A stretch of 64,000 nucleotides of DNA from Haloarcula sp. CBA1127 (GTDB taxonomy: Archaea; Halobacteriota; Halobacteria; Halobacteriales; Haloarculaceae). The stretch spans positions 1,426,001-1,490,000 of the forward strand of contig NZ_BCNB01000006.1 of NCBI RefSeq assembly GCF_001485575.1, in the 5' to 3' direction. The notes under the pieces are model-generated. The model was not told the origin of the DNA and searched no databases. It saw only the letters and a list, made by a program, of their open reading frames with translations. A program made the translations under genes and the position numbers. This document shows positions 33,292 through 42,571 of the stretch, in pieces. Positions within the stretch are counted from its first letter, which is position 1, and every line of letters begins with the position of its first letter.

Positions 33292-33939
33292 ATGACCACC
33301 GACTACGACTTCTGGCTGTTTGATCTCGACGGGACGCTCGTCGATATCGAGCCAGCGTACCCCCGGAAGGTAATGGGCGCCGTCGGCGACCGCCTCGGCG
33401 TCGAGTTCACCGACCGGGAACGGGATGCACTCTGGTACGGATTCGGTGGGACACGGTCACGGACGCTTGCGGAGCGCGGCGTCGACCAGCAGGAGTTCTG
33501 GCGGCTGTTCCACGAGGAGGAAGACCCCGTTGCTCGGGCCGAGGCGACGTACCTCTACGACGACGCCGAGACGTTCCTTGCGACCCTCGATACACCGGTC
33601 GGACTGGTCACGCACTGCCAGCAGTACCTCACCGAACCAGTCCTTGACCATCTGGATATCACCGACTGGTTCGAAACGGTCGTCTGCTGTGACGATGACA
33701 TCGGCTGGAAGCCCGACCCGAAGCCGGTCGAACTGGCGATGCGGGAGATGGATGTCTGGTACAACGGCCACAGCGGCGTGCTGGCGGGAGATAATCCGTC
33801 AGACATCGGCGCGGCGTGGAACGCGGGCCTCGATGGCGTCCACGTCGGCCGGCGGTCCCCGGCAGAGATGGGTCGGTGCGTGCGCGGCGACAGACGCGTC
33901 GCCTCGCTACTCGACCTGGCGTCGTCTCAGGGCAGGTAG
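33292..33939 (+). CDS. HAD-superfamily hydrolase
   Basis: A 215-residue phosphatase-like protein. Motif I is FDLDGTL (residues about 10-16), motif III is WKPDPKP, and motif IV is AGDNPSDIGAA. A helical cap sits between motifs I and II. The substrate, probably a small phosphoester such as phosphoglycolate, cannot be assigned. An AT-rich promoter element (CTTTATCAG) lies about 30 bp before the ATG. The 3' end overlaps the convergent MoeA-like gene by 13 bp. Confidence 0.9.
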   Translation: MTTDYDFWLFDLDGTLVDIEPAYPRKVMGAVGDRLGVEFTDRERDALWYGFGGTRSRTLAERGVDQQEFWRLFHEEEDPVARAEATYLYDDAETFLATLDTPVGLVTHCQQYLTEPVLDHLDITDWFETVVCCDDDIGWKPDPKPVELAMREMDVWYNGHSGVLAGDNPSDIGAAWNAGLDGVHVGRRSPAEMGRCVRGDRRVASLLDLASSQGR

Positions 33940-34853
33940 TCCCAGTTTTCCACAGTGACGGTCGTTCCGGCATCGATAGCGGCCTCGTCATCGGGCACGG
34001 ACACCCAGCCGTCGGCACGGGTCGCCGTCGCGAGGTCAACGCCGGGCAGCGGCGTTGCTGTCCCGTCGCTCACAGCGACTGGCGTAAACGTCTTGACACC
34101 GTGCTGACTGTCGACGGCCGCCGCCAGTGTCGCTCGTGACTCCGGGTGTGCAGACAGCGGTGCATCGGCAAACGCCTTCAGTAGCGGACGAAGGAGCTGT
34201 ACCGCGCCGACGCGGGCTGCACTCGGCGACTCCGGCAACAGCAGGACCGGGCGATCCTCGACGACAGCGATGCCCGTCCGCTGGCCTGGGTCGATATCGA
34301 CGTAGTCGGTGAACACCGCACCGAGATCCACAACGACCTCTCGAAGCGTATCCCCCGGCTTGGTCCCGGTGATGACGAGCGCATCACGGGTGAGGTCGCG
34401 CTGCACGGCCATCCGAAGCGCCGGAGCGTCGTCGGCGACAGGGTCCCGGTAGGTCACCTTCCCACCCCACCGGTCGACGTACTGTGCCAGGGTAAACCCC
34501 GTTGTCTCGACCTCGCGGCCTGCGCTGGTATCCGCTCGGAGTTCGTCGCCGGTCGGGACGATTCCGATCTGTGGTCGCTGGCGGACGAGCAGTTCGGAGA
34601 CGCCGGTCGCCCGCAGCAGTCCCACATCGCCGGGCCGTACCTGATGGCCCCGGTCGAAGACAGTATCGTCGACCGAGATATCCGCCTCCTCCACGGGTTC
34701 GTTCGCCGTCGCATCTGTTGCCAGAACTCGTCCAACAGCGACGGAGAGCGGAATTCTGTCCGTTCGGTCGACGGGGACGGCGAAGCTGCCGAGCTGTCTG
34801 CGAGCGGTCTCCAGTGCGAGCGACTCGGCCTCCGACGGCGGGGAGCCAGCCAT
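33927..34853 (-). CDS. MoeA-like protein lacking the central SAMDGYA domain
   Basis: A 308-residue protein related to molybdopterin molybdotransferase MoeA (usual length about 400). The N-terminal IPLSVAVGRVLATD (34-47) and the domain III motif IVPTGDEL (98-105) are recognisable. Between them the region that normally carries SAMDGYA and the separate beta domain is missing, replaced by about 40 residues. The loop normally reading GGVS-x-GD is ITGTKPGDT (161-169) and the LPGNP loop reads LPESP (206-210). Metal insertion is therefore doubtful; a binding or regulatory role is possible. Start at ATG 34853, since the longer frame would run into the opposite gene. Confidence 0.75.
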   Translation of the reverse strand: MAGSPPSEAESLALETARRQLGSFAVPVDRTDRIPLSVAVGRVLATDATANEPVEEADISVDDTVFDRGHQVRPGDVGLLRATGVSELLVRQRPQIGIVPTGDELRADTSAGREVETTGFTLAQYVDRWGGKVTYRDPVADDAPALRMAVQRDLTRDALVITGTKPGDTLREVVVDLGAVFTDYVDIDPGQRTGIAVVEDRPVLLLPESPSAARVGAVQLLRPLLKAFADAPLSAHPESRATLAAAVDSQHGVKTFTPVAVSDGTATPLPGVDLATATRADGWVSVPDDEAAIDAGTTVTVENWDYLP

Positions 34854-34964
34854 ACCCCTGCTAGTGGGTACTGTGGCAAAAACACCCCGAGTGGCCACGC
34901 CCCAGCCGTCGCTTGTCCACACGGACTGGGAACGTTTTTCCTCGGTCGGGTCCGGCATCGACGT

Positions 34965-35741
34965 ATGGTCCTCCCGCAACTGGTCGGCATCGTGTTCCTG
35001 ACCATCGGCGGTTTCGTCCTTTTCCGCGGCGGCCGGGAACTCAAAACGGTGTTCCACATCCTCCGTAACGACCCGGTCCCGGTGCGTTCGCTCGACGGGC
35101 ATACTGGTCCCGTCGAAATCACTGGCACAGCCGTCGCCAGCGAGGATGCCGGGACGGTCACAGCTCCCTTCACCGGCAGCGAGTGTCTGGCCTACACCTA
35201 CGAGGTCGAGGAGTACCGGTCGTCGGGCAAACACTCGAACTGGGAGACGCTGGACGAGGGGCAGGACGGCGTCGACTTCATCGTCGACGACGGGAACGCT
35301 CGCGTTCGCGTGAACCCAGACGGAGCGGACGTGCGGTTCGAGTCACAGTCGGTGACAGTGTCCCCGGGGACTGAGCTTCCCGATCGCCTGGCCGACTACG
35401 TCGAGCGAACGGAGGGCGTCGAGGCCCAGGATGGGTCCGTGAACCTGCTCGTGACGGAAATCAGCCTGGGGAACAAACAGCGCTTTACCGAGCGTCGGCT
35501 GGACGTTGGCGAGGACGTGTACGTCTACGGCCAGGCGATGCGTGGCCCCGCAACGGCGTGGGGAAGCAATCTGGTCGACGCTATCGTCGGGGACGGCGAC
35601 GGAACGCCGGTGTTCGTCATCTCCGATACCAGCGAGCGTGGCACTGCGCGGCGGATTGTTCGGGGTGCTATCGCCGAGACTGTGTTCGGTCTTGTCGCGG
35701 TTATCATCGGCAGCGTTGCCCTCTTGTCCGGGCTTCTGTAG
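34965..35741 (+). CDS. GIDE-domain membrane protein (MULAN/E3 ligase-like, no RING)
   Basis: A 258-residue protein with a hydrophobic helix at each end (about 4-20 and 238-257). The soluble middle part resembles the GIDE domain of eukaryotic MUL1: GPVEITGTAVASED, TAPFTGSECLAYTYEVEEY, then a WETLDEGQDGVDFIVDDG stretch. No RING finger is present, so ubiquitin ligase activity is not expected. The role of archaeal GIDE proteins is unknown. ATG 34965 gives a helix at the start and is preferred over the longer frame. Confidence 0.75.
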   Translation: MVLPQLVGIVFLTIGGFVLFRGGRELKTVFHILRNDPVPVRSLDGHTGPVEITGTAVASEDAGTVTAPFTGSECLAYTYEVEEYRSSGKHSNWETLDEGQDGVDFIVDDGNARVRVNPDGADVRFESQSVTVSPGTELPDRLADYVERTEGVEAQDGSVNLLVTEISLGNKQRFTERRLDVGEDVYVYGQAMRGPATAWGSNLVDAIVGDGDGTPVFVISDTSERGTARRIVRGAIAETVFGLVAVIIGSVALLSGLL

Positions 35742-35788
35742 TGGCCGAGACCGTCGGGTTTACCACTGCGTACCACTTAGATGGGCGT

Positions 35789-36145
35789 ATGTCTGCCCTG
35801 CGTGAAGCGCTTCGGGACCTTCCCGACGCCGTGTTCGCGGACGTGCTCGAATCCGAGGACGAATACCTGCTCGTGCTCGACCTGCCGGGCGTGACCGCGG
35901 AGACAATCGACGTGACCGTTGAAGGGGGCCGCCTTCGGATCGACGGGCAACGGACCAAGGACGTGCCCGGCGAGTTCACGTTCGTCCGCGAGGACCGCTC
36001 CGTGTTCCTCGACGCCGAGCTCCCGCTCCCGCCGGACACGACCGGGCAGGGCGGGGAAGGGACCGTGGAAAACGGCGTCCTCGAGCTCCGCCTGCCGAAG
36101 GCGACAGCCGCACCGAGCACCACGATCCCGATCGACGGGGACTGA
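35789..36145 (+). CDS. Hsp20/alpha-crystallin family small heat-shock protein
   Basis: A 118-residue ATP-independent holdase. YLLVLDLPGVTAETIDVTVEG and ENGVLELRLPK (the GVL motif) mark the alpha-crystallin domain. The N-terminal arm is very short, and the IxI-like tail is STTIPIDGD. ATG 35789 is preferred; a GTG at 35741 in frame would add 16 residues. It is followed closely by the UbiB-like gene. Confidence 0.88.
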   Translation: MSALREALRDLPDAVFADVLESEDEYLLVLDLPGVTAETIDVTVEGGRLRIDGQRTKDVPGEFTFVREDRSVFLDAELPLPPDTTGQGGEGTVENGVLELRLPKATAAPSTTIPIDGD

Positions 36146-36163
36146 CTCAGAGGTGGCAAACCG

Positions 36164-37882
36164 GTGAATCTTCGCGCGTACTGGCGGTTCCTTGTCGTTG
36201 CACGCCACTTCCTGCCCCTGCTGGTCGCGTACGCACGAGACCGAAAGCGCTTCTTCGTGATCGGCTCATCGCGCCGCGTCACGGCTGAACAGCGTCGCAA
36301 ACGTGCACAACAGCTGCTCGATTCGTTACTAACGCTCGGCCCGACGTTCATCAAACTCGGGCAGATCCTCTCGACGCGGCCGGACGTCCTGCCCCCGGAG
36401 TACATCGAGGAGTTCTCGAAGTTACAGGACCGCGTGCCACCGGCGGACTGGGACGATGCACGGGTCGTCATCGAGGACGAACTGGGGTCTGTCGATGACC
36501 GCTTCGATGAATTCGAGAGAGAGGCGATAAGCGGCGCATCGCTCGGTCAGGTGTATCTGGCGGAGGTCGACGGCGAGAAGGTCGCCGTCAAGATTCGTCG
36601 CCCCGGCATCGAAGCGCTCGTCGAGGCCGACCTGCGGGTCGTCCGCTGGTCGCTCCCGCTGCTGATGTACTTCATCGACGATTCCCGGTCGTTCTCGCTT
36701 GAGACACTGGCCGACGAGTTCTCGAAGACCATCCGCGAGGAGATGGACTACCAGCGAGAGGGCCGGATGCTCACCGAGATCCGGGAGAACTTCCGGGACA
36801 ACGACCGCATCTGCATCCCCAAGGTCAAGGAGTCCCACTCCACGCGGCGCGTCCTGACGATGGAGTACGTTCCCGGCACGAAGATCAACGACATCGACAG
36901 CCTCGACGAGGGCGGTATCAACCGGACGGAGCTGGCCGAGACGCTCCAGCGGGCGTACCTCCAGATGATTATCGACGATGGCGTGTTCCACGCCGACCCA
37001 CATCCCGGAAACCTTGCCGTGCAGGACGACGGGACGCTCGTCTTCTACGACTTCGGGATGTCCGGCCGGGTCGATCCGTTCGTCCAGGACAAGATAATCG
37101 ACTTCTACGCCGCTGTCGCCGATCAGGATATCAGCGCTATCCTCGATGCTCTTATCGAGATGGGGACGCTCTCGCCTGAGGCCGACCGGCAGGTGATGGG
37201 TGACGTGATGGAACTGGCCATCGCCGACGCTCGTGGCGAGGACATCGAGCAGTACCGCGTCCAGCAGATCATTCAGCAGGTCGAGGACACCATCTACGAG
37301 TTCCCGCTTCGGCTGCCGGCGAACCTGGCGCTCGTGTTGCGCGTCGCCACGGTCGTTGAAGGCGTCTGTGTCACTCTTGACGAGGACTTCGACTTCATCG
37401 GCGTTGCCACCGACTATCTCCGCGAGGAAGGATATCTCGCAGAGGGCGTGCGGAACTTCGTCGAGGACCGGGCAACCGAAGTGTCCGACGCCGCTCGGTC
37501 GGCCGTCCGTATCCCGCCGAAGCTGGAGTCCGCCCTCGACAGAGTCGAGCGGGAGGACTTCCGCGTGCAGGCCGACATCGAGGACTCCGATGGCTTGCTC
37601 GCAACGATGACTAAGCGACTCATCCTCGGGATGTTGCTCGCAAGCACGCTGTTCTCGACAGCGTTCCTGTACACGCAGGCGTCGCTGCCGGCCACTGGTG
37701 TCGGCATCACCGGAACTGTCGGCCTCTCCCTGGCGCTGTGGTGGTCGTTCCGCTCGAAGAAGGCCGTCCGCGCCAAGCCGCAGTTCACGCGACAGAGTAT
37801 GCGCCAGCAAGACCGGGAGAGCCCGGGTGGACTCAACACCTCCTTCGGTGAGGACACCGACGACGCCTACAGCGGCGACTGA
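36164..37882 (+). CDS. ABC1/UbiB-family atypical protein kinase
   Basis: A 572-residue member of the AarF/UbiB/COQ8 family. KLGQ (64-67) is the family-specific KxGQ motif. Further motifs are GASLGQVYLAEV (A-rich loop in place of a G-loop), VAVKIRRPG, HADPHPGN (catalytic) and YDFGMSG. Two hydrophobic helices close the C-terminus (about 480-540), anchoring it in the membrane. In bacteria and mitochondria these proteins support quinone synthesis; in archaea the role is unsettled. A Shine-Dalgarno-like GAGGTG precedes the GTG start by 8 bp. Confidence 0.93.
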   Translation: MNLRAYWRFLVVARHFLPLLVAYARDRKRFFVIGSSRRVTAEQRRKRAQQLLDSLLTLGPTFIKLGQILSTRPDVLPPEYIEEFSKLQDRVPPADWDDARVVIEDELGSVDDRFDEFEREAISGASLGQVYLAEVDGEKVAVKIRRPGIEALVEADLRVVRWSLPLLMYFIDDSRSFSLETLADEFSKTIREEMDYQREGRMLTEIRENFRDNDRICIPKVKESHSTRRVLTMEYVPGTKINDIDSLDEGGINRTELAETLQRAYLQMIIDDGVFHADPHPGNLAVQDDGTLVFYDFGMSGRVDPFVQDKIIDFYAAVADQDISAILDALIEMGTLSPEADRQVMGDVMELAIADARGEDIEQYRVQQIIQQVEDTIYEFPLRLPANLALVLRVATVVEGVCVTLDEDFDFIGVATDYLREEGYLAEGVRNFVEDRATEVSDAARSAVRIPPKLESALDRVEREDFRVQADIEDSDGLLATMTKRLILGMLLASTLFSTAFLYTQASLPATGVGITGTVGLSLALWWSFRSKKAVRAKPQFTRQSMRQQDRESPGGLNTSFGEDTDDAYSGD

Positions 37883-37903
37883 ACGCCGCGTCCGACTGTT
37901 GGA

Positions 37904-38431
37904 TCAGGGCCGTTTCTCGAAGTGGACGAGTTCGTACTCGCCCTGTGTTGACTGGTCTACCTCTTGGTACCCTTCGTCGCGGTAGAAGGTGACTGCGGCG
38001 GGCTGGCTCTGTGATGTCGTCGCAAGCAGGACCTCGTATCCCTGCTCGGCCACTTGCTGTTCGAGTCTGTGGAGGAGGCGGCGACCGTAGCCGCGCCGCT
38101 GCCGGGACGGGGCGACCCGCATCCGGTGGAGTTCGGCCGCGCCGGGGACGGTTCGCTCGTCGGCGTGACCAACCTCATTCGGGAGGAACCCGCCCATCGC
38201 GGCCAGGCCACCGTCGAACGTCTCCGGGAGTTCGCCGTTGTCGTCGGGAACGACGCCAACGAGAAACGCGCCGCCGCTGTCGAAATACCGCGTCTCGATG
38301 TTTTTCAGGTCCGACGTTCCGGGGATGTCGCTGGGGTCGTTTCCGGTCGCTCGCATCGCCCACTCGTGGAGTCGCCAGACCGCGTCGGCGTCTCGGTCGT
38401 CGTAGGCTCGAAACTGAATCTGGTCGGTCAT
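37904..38431 (-). CDS. GNAT family N-acetyltransferase
   Basis: A 175-residue GNAT protein. The acetyl-CoA loop RQRRGYGRRLLHRLEQQ follows the beta-4 strand LHRMRVAPS. ATTSQSQPAAVTFYRDEGY is the C-terminal part. Substrate unknown. It converges on the UbiB-like gene, 21 bp apart, and stands alone. Confidence 0.9.
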   Translation of the reverse strand: MTDQIQFRAYDDRDADAVWRLHEWAMRATGNDPSDIPGTSDLKNIETRYFDSGGAFLVGVVPDDNGELPETFDGGLAAMGGFLPNEVGHADERTVPGAAELHRMRVAPSRQRRGYGRRLLHRLEQQVAEQGYEVLLATTSQSQPAAVTFYRDEGYQEVDQSTQGEYELVHFEKRP

Positions 38432-38597
38432 CGAATACGTCCAAGATTGTCATTGTCGGAGAGGGGGTTTAATTGGCTCTGTTGAAACTCTCAGGCGGTG
38501 ATACAAACGGTGCGGTGAATAGAGTGCTTGTAGTCAACAATCATCCAGACGATCACACGTAAACATTGTACACCCCCTACAGAAGTCCGTTCATACG

Positions 38598-39368
38598 TTA
38601 CTCTGCAACGGCCCAGAAGCGAACGCTCCCCGGCACCTTCCACAGTAGTTCGGGGAGATCGCTATCGTTTCGATCATCGAGTGTGGTCTGGTGGTGCCGT
38701 GGTTCGAGAAGACGCTTGACGGTGAATCCGGCATCAACGAGGGAATTGTGAAGATCGGCAACCGTGTGATCAAAGGCGATCAAGTTCGCTTCGTAGTCGT
38801 CGTTAATCGTGATTTCCCGCCGACCGGTGTCGTAGTAGCTGCGTTCGAAAATCTCTTTTTCGACATCCAGACTCTCGTGTATGGGATGTGGCACGCTGAG
38901 GACGAAGATGCCGCCATCTCGGAGAACGCGGTGAACTTCTCGAAACGCCTCACCGAGATGCTTGATCATCTGGTAGACTGTCTCGGAAGACGCTACATCG
39001 AAGCTATCGTCGGGGAGTGGGAGGTTCGTGATATCTCCTTTGAGAAACTGTGCATCAACGTCGTAGAAATCTCGCAACTGCCGTGCGTGCTGCAGTTGTT
39101 CGCCTGAGATATCCACTCCGACGACAGTTTCCGCACCAAGCTCAGCGGTCCCGACACTGGCTTGGCCGCCTCCACATCCTAGTTCGACGTAGTCCTTCTC
39201 TGCAACTGAATCAAGAATGTCGGGTTGAGGCTCGCCCGGACCATCCGAACCGAATGGCGATGGCGCCGGCGGAAGCTCCCCATCCACGGTATTTGCGTTC
39301 CATAACGCTTGGAAATCATCGCTCCATTCGTTCCAGAGTTGCTGGTTTTCGTGTTTGTGTTCGGTCAT
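38598..39368 (-). CDS. SAM-dependent methyltransferase (class I)
   Basis: A 256-residue protein with a Methyltransf_11/25 fold. Motif I is VELGCGGGQAS, followed by VGVDISGEQLQHA (acidic residue binding the ribose) and LPLPDDSFDVASSETVYQ (motifs II-III). The N-terminus MTEHKHENQQLWNEWSDDFQ and the length suggest a small-molecule methylase. Base composition is somewhat more AT-rich than its neighbours. Substrate unknown. The 166 bp downstream hold no gene. Confidence 0.88.
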   Translation of the reverse strand: MTEHKHENQQLWNEWSDDFQALWNANTVDGELPPAPSPFGSDGPGEPQPDILDSVAEKDYVELGCGGGQASVGTAELGAETVVGVDISGEQLQHARQLRDFYDVDAQFLKGDITNLPLPDDSFDVASSETVYQMIKHLGEAFREVHRVLRDGGIFVLSVPHPIHESLDVEKEIFERSYYDTGRREITINDDYEANLIAFDHTVADLHNSLVDAGFTVKRLLEPRHHQTTLDDRNDSDLPELLWKVPGSVRFWAVAE

Positions 39369-39706
39369 CAGCCCTGTGTCTGGGTCATTCTAGTCGCCTT
39401 GTATCAATTGTTTCGTTAATTTCACTTTTCAGTCATTCTCTCATAGAACACTGCACGAGATATACCTCCCTGTATTCAGCCGCCTGCTGAGACCTATCGG
39501 CGTTTGAGGGTTTCACAAGGCTACTTAATTCTACCTTATCAGTGTATGGTTCTATTATACGCCTCTGAATTTATCCGGAACGTTCAGTATTCAGTGTCTG
39601 GTATAGGGGGTATGAGAAACTACGGTGGCACGCGCTGGGTGCAACCCCCGGTCTGCGGACGCGATACGTCGGTAACATTGCGAATGAGGGGGACGGTGGG
39701 TCGGTT
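39369..39706. other. 338-bp intergenic region, no gene seen
   Basis: AT-rich spacer between divergently arranged methyltransferase and sulfatase-like genes. It contains AT-rich promoter-like tracts (for example around 39520-39575) but no convincing coding frame; the short open frames have poor codon use. It presumably holds both promoters. Confidence 0.5.
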
Positions 39707-41125
39707 ATGACGGCCCCAGAAACGAACAACGTGGTGCTAGTCACGATTGATTCGCTGCGGGCCGACGCGCTGGGTGGCGCTGACAGTGTCTCACCCGTGA
39801 TGGACTCGCTGGCCGACTCGGGCGTCGTCTTCGAAAACGCCGTGGCACAGGGGAACTGGACGCCGTTTTCGTTCCCCAGCATTCACGGGTCGCGACCGGT
39901 GTTCACCGAAAGCGAGGATATCGGTCTGGCCTCAACACCGACGCTGGCCGAGCAGGTGTCTGATGCCGGTGTCGAGACGGCAGGGTTCAACGCCGCAAAC
40001 GGCTTTCTCACCGACCACTGGGGGTACGACCGCGGGTTCGACGAGTTCGAGCCGTTCGTCGACAGCGGCGGCTACAGCAAGTACCTGGCAGCTCACCCGA
40101 CGATTCAGGCATGGGTCCAGCTCGGCACTTCACCGTTCCGGCGCGCCGCGACCGTTCTCAGCGGCGGGTCCGACGAACGCCCCTTCGCCGACGTGTCCCG
40201 GATGGGCGACCTCGAAGACCACGCCACTGCGTTTCTAGAGACGACCGACGGACCGTTCTTCCTCTGGGTCCACTACATGGACACGCACACGCCGTACGTG
40301 CCGGCTCCGCGGCACATCCGCGAGGTATCGGACAATCACTTCGGCGTCCTCCGGATGCTCACCTCACACCTCCGAACCGGACTGGGCTGGGAAGTCGACG
40401 ACCGGACGCTGGAGACGCTCCGGACGCTGTACGAGGCGACGGTCCGGCAGGTCGACGCCAGCGTCGGTCGGCTCCTCGACACTCTCGAAACCGAGGGGCA
40501 CCGTGACGATACGGCCGTCGTCGTCGCCGGCGACCACGGCGAGGAGTTCCTCGAACATGGCCACCTTGCTCACTATCCCAAGCTCTACCGGGAGCTCATC
40601 GATGTTCCCTACATCGTCTCGACACCGGAGAGCGAGCACCAGTCGGTCGACACGCCGGTCGGCCTCGACACAATCGCGCCGACAGTGTGCGACCTGCTGT
40701 CGCTCACGCCAGCGGCGGAGTGGGATGGCGCCTCTGTCGCTCCAGCAGTCCACGGCGCGGCCATCGAGGACCGCGGTCCCATCGTCTCCGCAGCGGTCCG
40801 AGGCGAGAGCGTGACTAGCCAGCCGATTCCGCGAAGCCGTGCGGATGGGGAACTCCTCCTCAGCGCACGCGACGAGCGCTACACGTACATCGAATTCACC
40901 GAATCGGGCCAGCAGGAACTGTACGACCGGACAAACGACCCTGAGGAACAGGTCGACCTGTGCTCGGACTCGACGGACGCCGACCCGCCCGCGACCGTCC
41001 TCGACCGGCTGTCGGATGCCGTTGCCGACCACCTCGCCGAACTCGACAGCGACGGGACGGGGGCTGGAAACACCGAGGCATCCGACGAGATAACAGCACG
41101 ATTAAAGGCACTCGGTTATCAGTAA
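39707..41125 (+). CDS. Sulfatase-like hydrolase/transferase (alkaline phosphatase superfamily)
   Basis: A 472-residue enzyme. It starts with the metal-binding segment VVLVTIDSLRAD (D15). The expected nucleophile position reads NWTPFSFPSIHGS, with Thr52 instead of the Cys/Ser of CxPxR sulfatases, so it cannot form formylglycine. Further metal ligands are in AVVVAGDHGEEFLEHGH. This pattern is common in archaeal enzymes that may move phosphate or sulfate groups on glycans or lipids (inference). No signal peptide is seen. The GtrA-family gene follows by 6 bp, suggesting a joint role in surface glycan work. Confidence 0.87.
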   Translation: MTAPETNNVVLVTIDSLRADALGGADSVSPVMDSLADSGVVFENAVAQGNWTPFSFPSIHGSRPVFTESEDIGLASTPTLAEQVSDAGVETAGFNAANGFLTDHWGYDRGFDEFEPFVDSGGYSKYLAAHPTIQAWVQLGTSPFRRAATVLSGGSDERPFADVSRMGDLEDHATAFLETTDGPFFLWVHYMDTHTPYVPAPRHIREVSDNHFGVLRMLTSHLRTGLGWEVDDRTLETLRTLYEATVRQVDASVGRLLDTLETEGHRDDTAVVVAGDHGEEFLEHGHLAHYPKLYRELIDVPYIVSTPESEHQSVDTPVGLDTIAPTVCDLLSLTPAAEWDGASVAPAVHGAAIEDRGPIVSAAVRGESVTSQPIPRSRADGELLLSARDERYTYIEFTESGQQELYDRTNDPEEQVDLCSDSTDADPPATVLDRLSDAVADHLAELDSDGTGAGNTEASDEITARLKALGYQ

Positions 41126-41131
41126 GGCTGT

Positions 41132-41542
41132 ATGGCGTCCGCTGTCGTCACACCGGCCCGGCGACAGCAACTCATCCGGTTTTTCCTCGTCGGTGTGTTT
41201 GCCGCGTCGGTTCAGCAAGCGCTGCTATGGTTGTTTAACGATATCGGTGGCCTGAATTACATTTTCGCAGCCGCTATCGCCATCGAATGTACGATTTTGC
41301 TCCAGTACGTCCTCAACAACGCCTGGACGTTCCACCGGTCACAGCATTCGGATCTGCGGGAGTACGTCGTCGGGTTAGGGAAGACAAATCTCGTTCGTGG
41401 GACGGCGATCCCGCTCCAGTTAGGCCTCCTCTACGCTTTTGTCACCTGGGGTGGCGTCGTGCCGCTGGTCGGCAATGGTGGGGCTATCGTCATTACGGGT
41501 GTGTACCGGTACGCGCTGGACGCCCACTGGACGTGGGGTTAG
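41132..41542 (+). CDS. GtrA family membrane protein
   Basis: A 136-residue protein with four hydrophobic helices, matching the GtrA/DPMS-associated family that flips or positions polyprenyl-linked sugars. Key stretches are IRFFLVGVFAASVQQALLW and YVLNNAWTFHRS (the family's NF-x-W-F-like motif) and YALDAHWTWG at the end. Co-transcribed with the sulfatase-like gene. Its stop shares bases with the stop of the convergent MoxR gene (TTAG). Confidence 0.9.
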   Translation: MASAVVTPARRQQLIRFFLVGVFAASVQQALLWLFNDIGGLNYIFAAAIAIECTILLQYVLNNAWTFHRSQHSDLREYVVGLGKTNLVRGTAIPLQLGLLYAFVTWGGVVPLVGNGGAIVITGVYRYALDAHWTWG

Positions 41543-42486
41543 ACGGTTGGGACGGGGACCTCATCGAGCACGCTCTGGATGACGGTGCCCTTGTCGACTT
41601 GCTCGACGCGGGCATCAGGTGTCAACACCAGCCTGTGGGCCAGCACTGGCTGTGCGACCCGCTTGATATCGTCCGGTGCAACGTACTCCCGACCGGCGAT
41701 CGTCGCCATCGCTCGCGTCGCCTCGAACAGTCGCTGGGTCCCGCGCGGTGAGACCCCGACGTCGACGCGGTAGTCGTCTCTGGTCGCCCGGACGAGGTCA
41801 GCCATGTACTGCAGCAGGTCGTCGTCGACGGTAACTGTCTCCGGAACGCTCCGGAGTTCTTTGACTGACTCCGCGTCAAGCACCGGTTCCACGGTCGGAC
41901 TCTGTGTCGTTCGACCGGCACGCCGCCGGAGGAGTTCGACCTCGCCCTCGCCGTCAGGATAACCGAGTGATGTCTTTGCCAGAAACCGGTCGACCTGTGC
42001 TTCGGGGAGTTCGAAGGTCCCCTCCATGTCGACTGGGTTCTGGGTGGCGATGACAAAGAACGGTTCCGGCAGCTCGTACGTGTCCCCGTCGACGGTGACC
42101 TGTCCTTCTTCCATCGCTTCGAGCAGCGCGGACTGGGTCTTTGGCGGTGCGCGGTTGATCTCGTCGGCCAACAGGACGTTGGCGAACACCGGTCCCTCGG
42201 TGAATTCGAAGCTCCGGGACTCCTCGTTGAAGATGTGTGTCCCCGTGATATCGGCCGGTAGGAGGTCCGGCGTGAACTGGATGCGGGAGAAGGACAATCC
42301 CAGCGCGGTCGCGACGCTGCGGGCGGTCAGCGTTTTTCCCGTGCCAGGAACGTCCTCAAGCAGGACGTGGCCCTTCGCGACGACCCCCAGCAGCACCGTC
42401 TCGAAGAAGCCACGGTCAGCGATGACGGCACTCCCGATCTCATCGAGGATCTGACTCGACACTTCGCTTGCCTCGGTAGCGTCCAT
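41539..42486 (-). CDS. MoxR-family AAA+ ATPase
   Basis: A 315-residue AAA+ chaperone-like ATPase. Walker A VPGTGKT is at 46-52. Walker B VLLADEIN is followed by RAPPKTQSALLEAMEE. Sensor 1 is VIATQNPVD and the lid domain is typical of MoxR. MoxR genes usually sit with DUF58 and von Willebrand factor A genes. None is adjacent here; the upstream neighbour is the tRNA-Ser gene. Confidence 0.94.
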   Translation of the reverse strand: MDATEASEVSSQILDEIGSAVIADRGFFETVLLGVVAKGHVLLEDVPGTGKTLTARSVATALGLSFSRIQFTPDLLPADITGTHIFNEESRSFEFTEGPVFANVLLADEINRAPPKTQSALLEAMEEGQVTVDGDTYELPEPFFVIATQNPVDMEGTFELPEAQVDRFLAKTSLGYPDGEGEVELLRRRAGRTTQSPTVEPVLDAESVKELRSVPETVTVDDDLLQYMADLVRATRDDYRVDVGVSPRGTQRLFEATRAMATIAGREYVAPDDIKRVAQPVLAHRLVLTPDARVEQVDKGTVIQSVLDEVPVPTV

Positions 42487-42540
42487 AGCCTGTCATGTTA
42501 CGGGTTCGATAAAGGGGTGTCGAGTCCGAAATCGAAACCC

Positions 42541-42547
42541 CTAAAGA
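42541..42547 (+). promoter_or_regulatory. TATA-like box for tRNA-Ser
   Basis: CTAAAGA lies about 25-31 bp before the first base of the mature tRNA, with a purine/C-rich stretch (CGAAACCC) just upstream that could be the BRE. Confidence 0.45.
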
Positions 42548-42571
42548 GTAAACGGCGGTACTGATGGGTGA

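Noticed and set aside
36422-37810. 462-codon frame opposite the UbiB-like kinase
   Set aside because: All family motifs (KxGQ, DFG) lie in the plus-strand gene; the opposite frame is Arg/His-rich.
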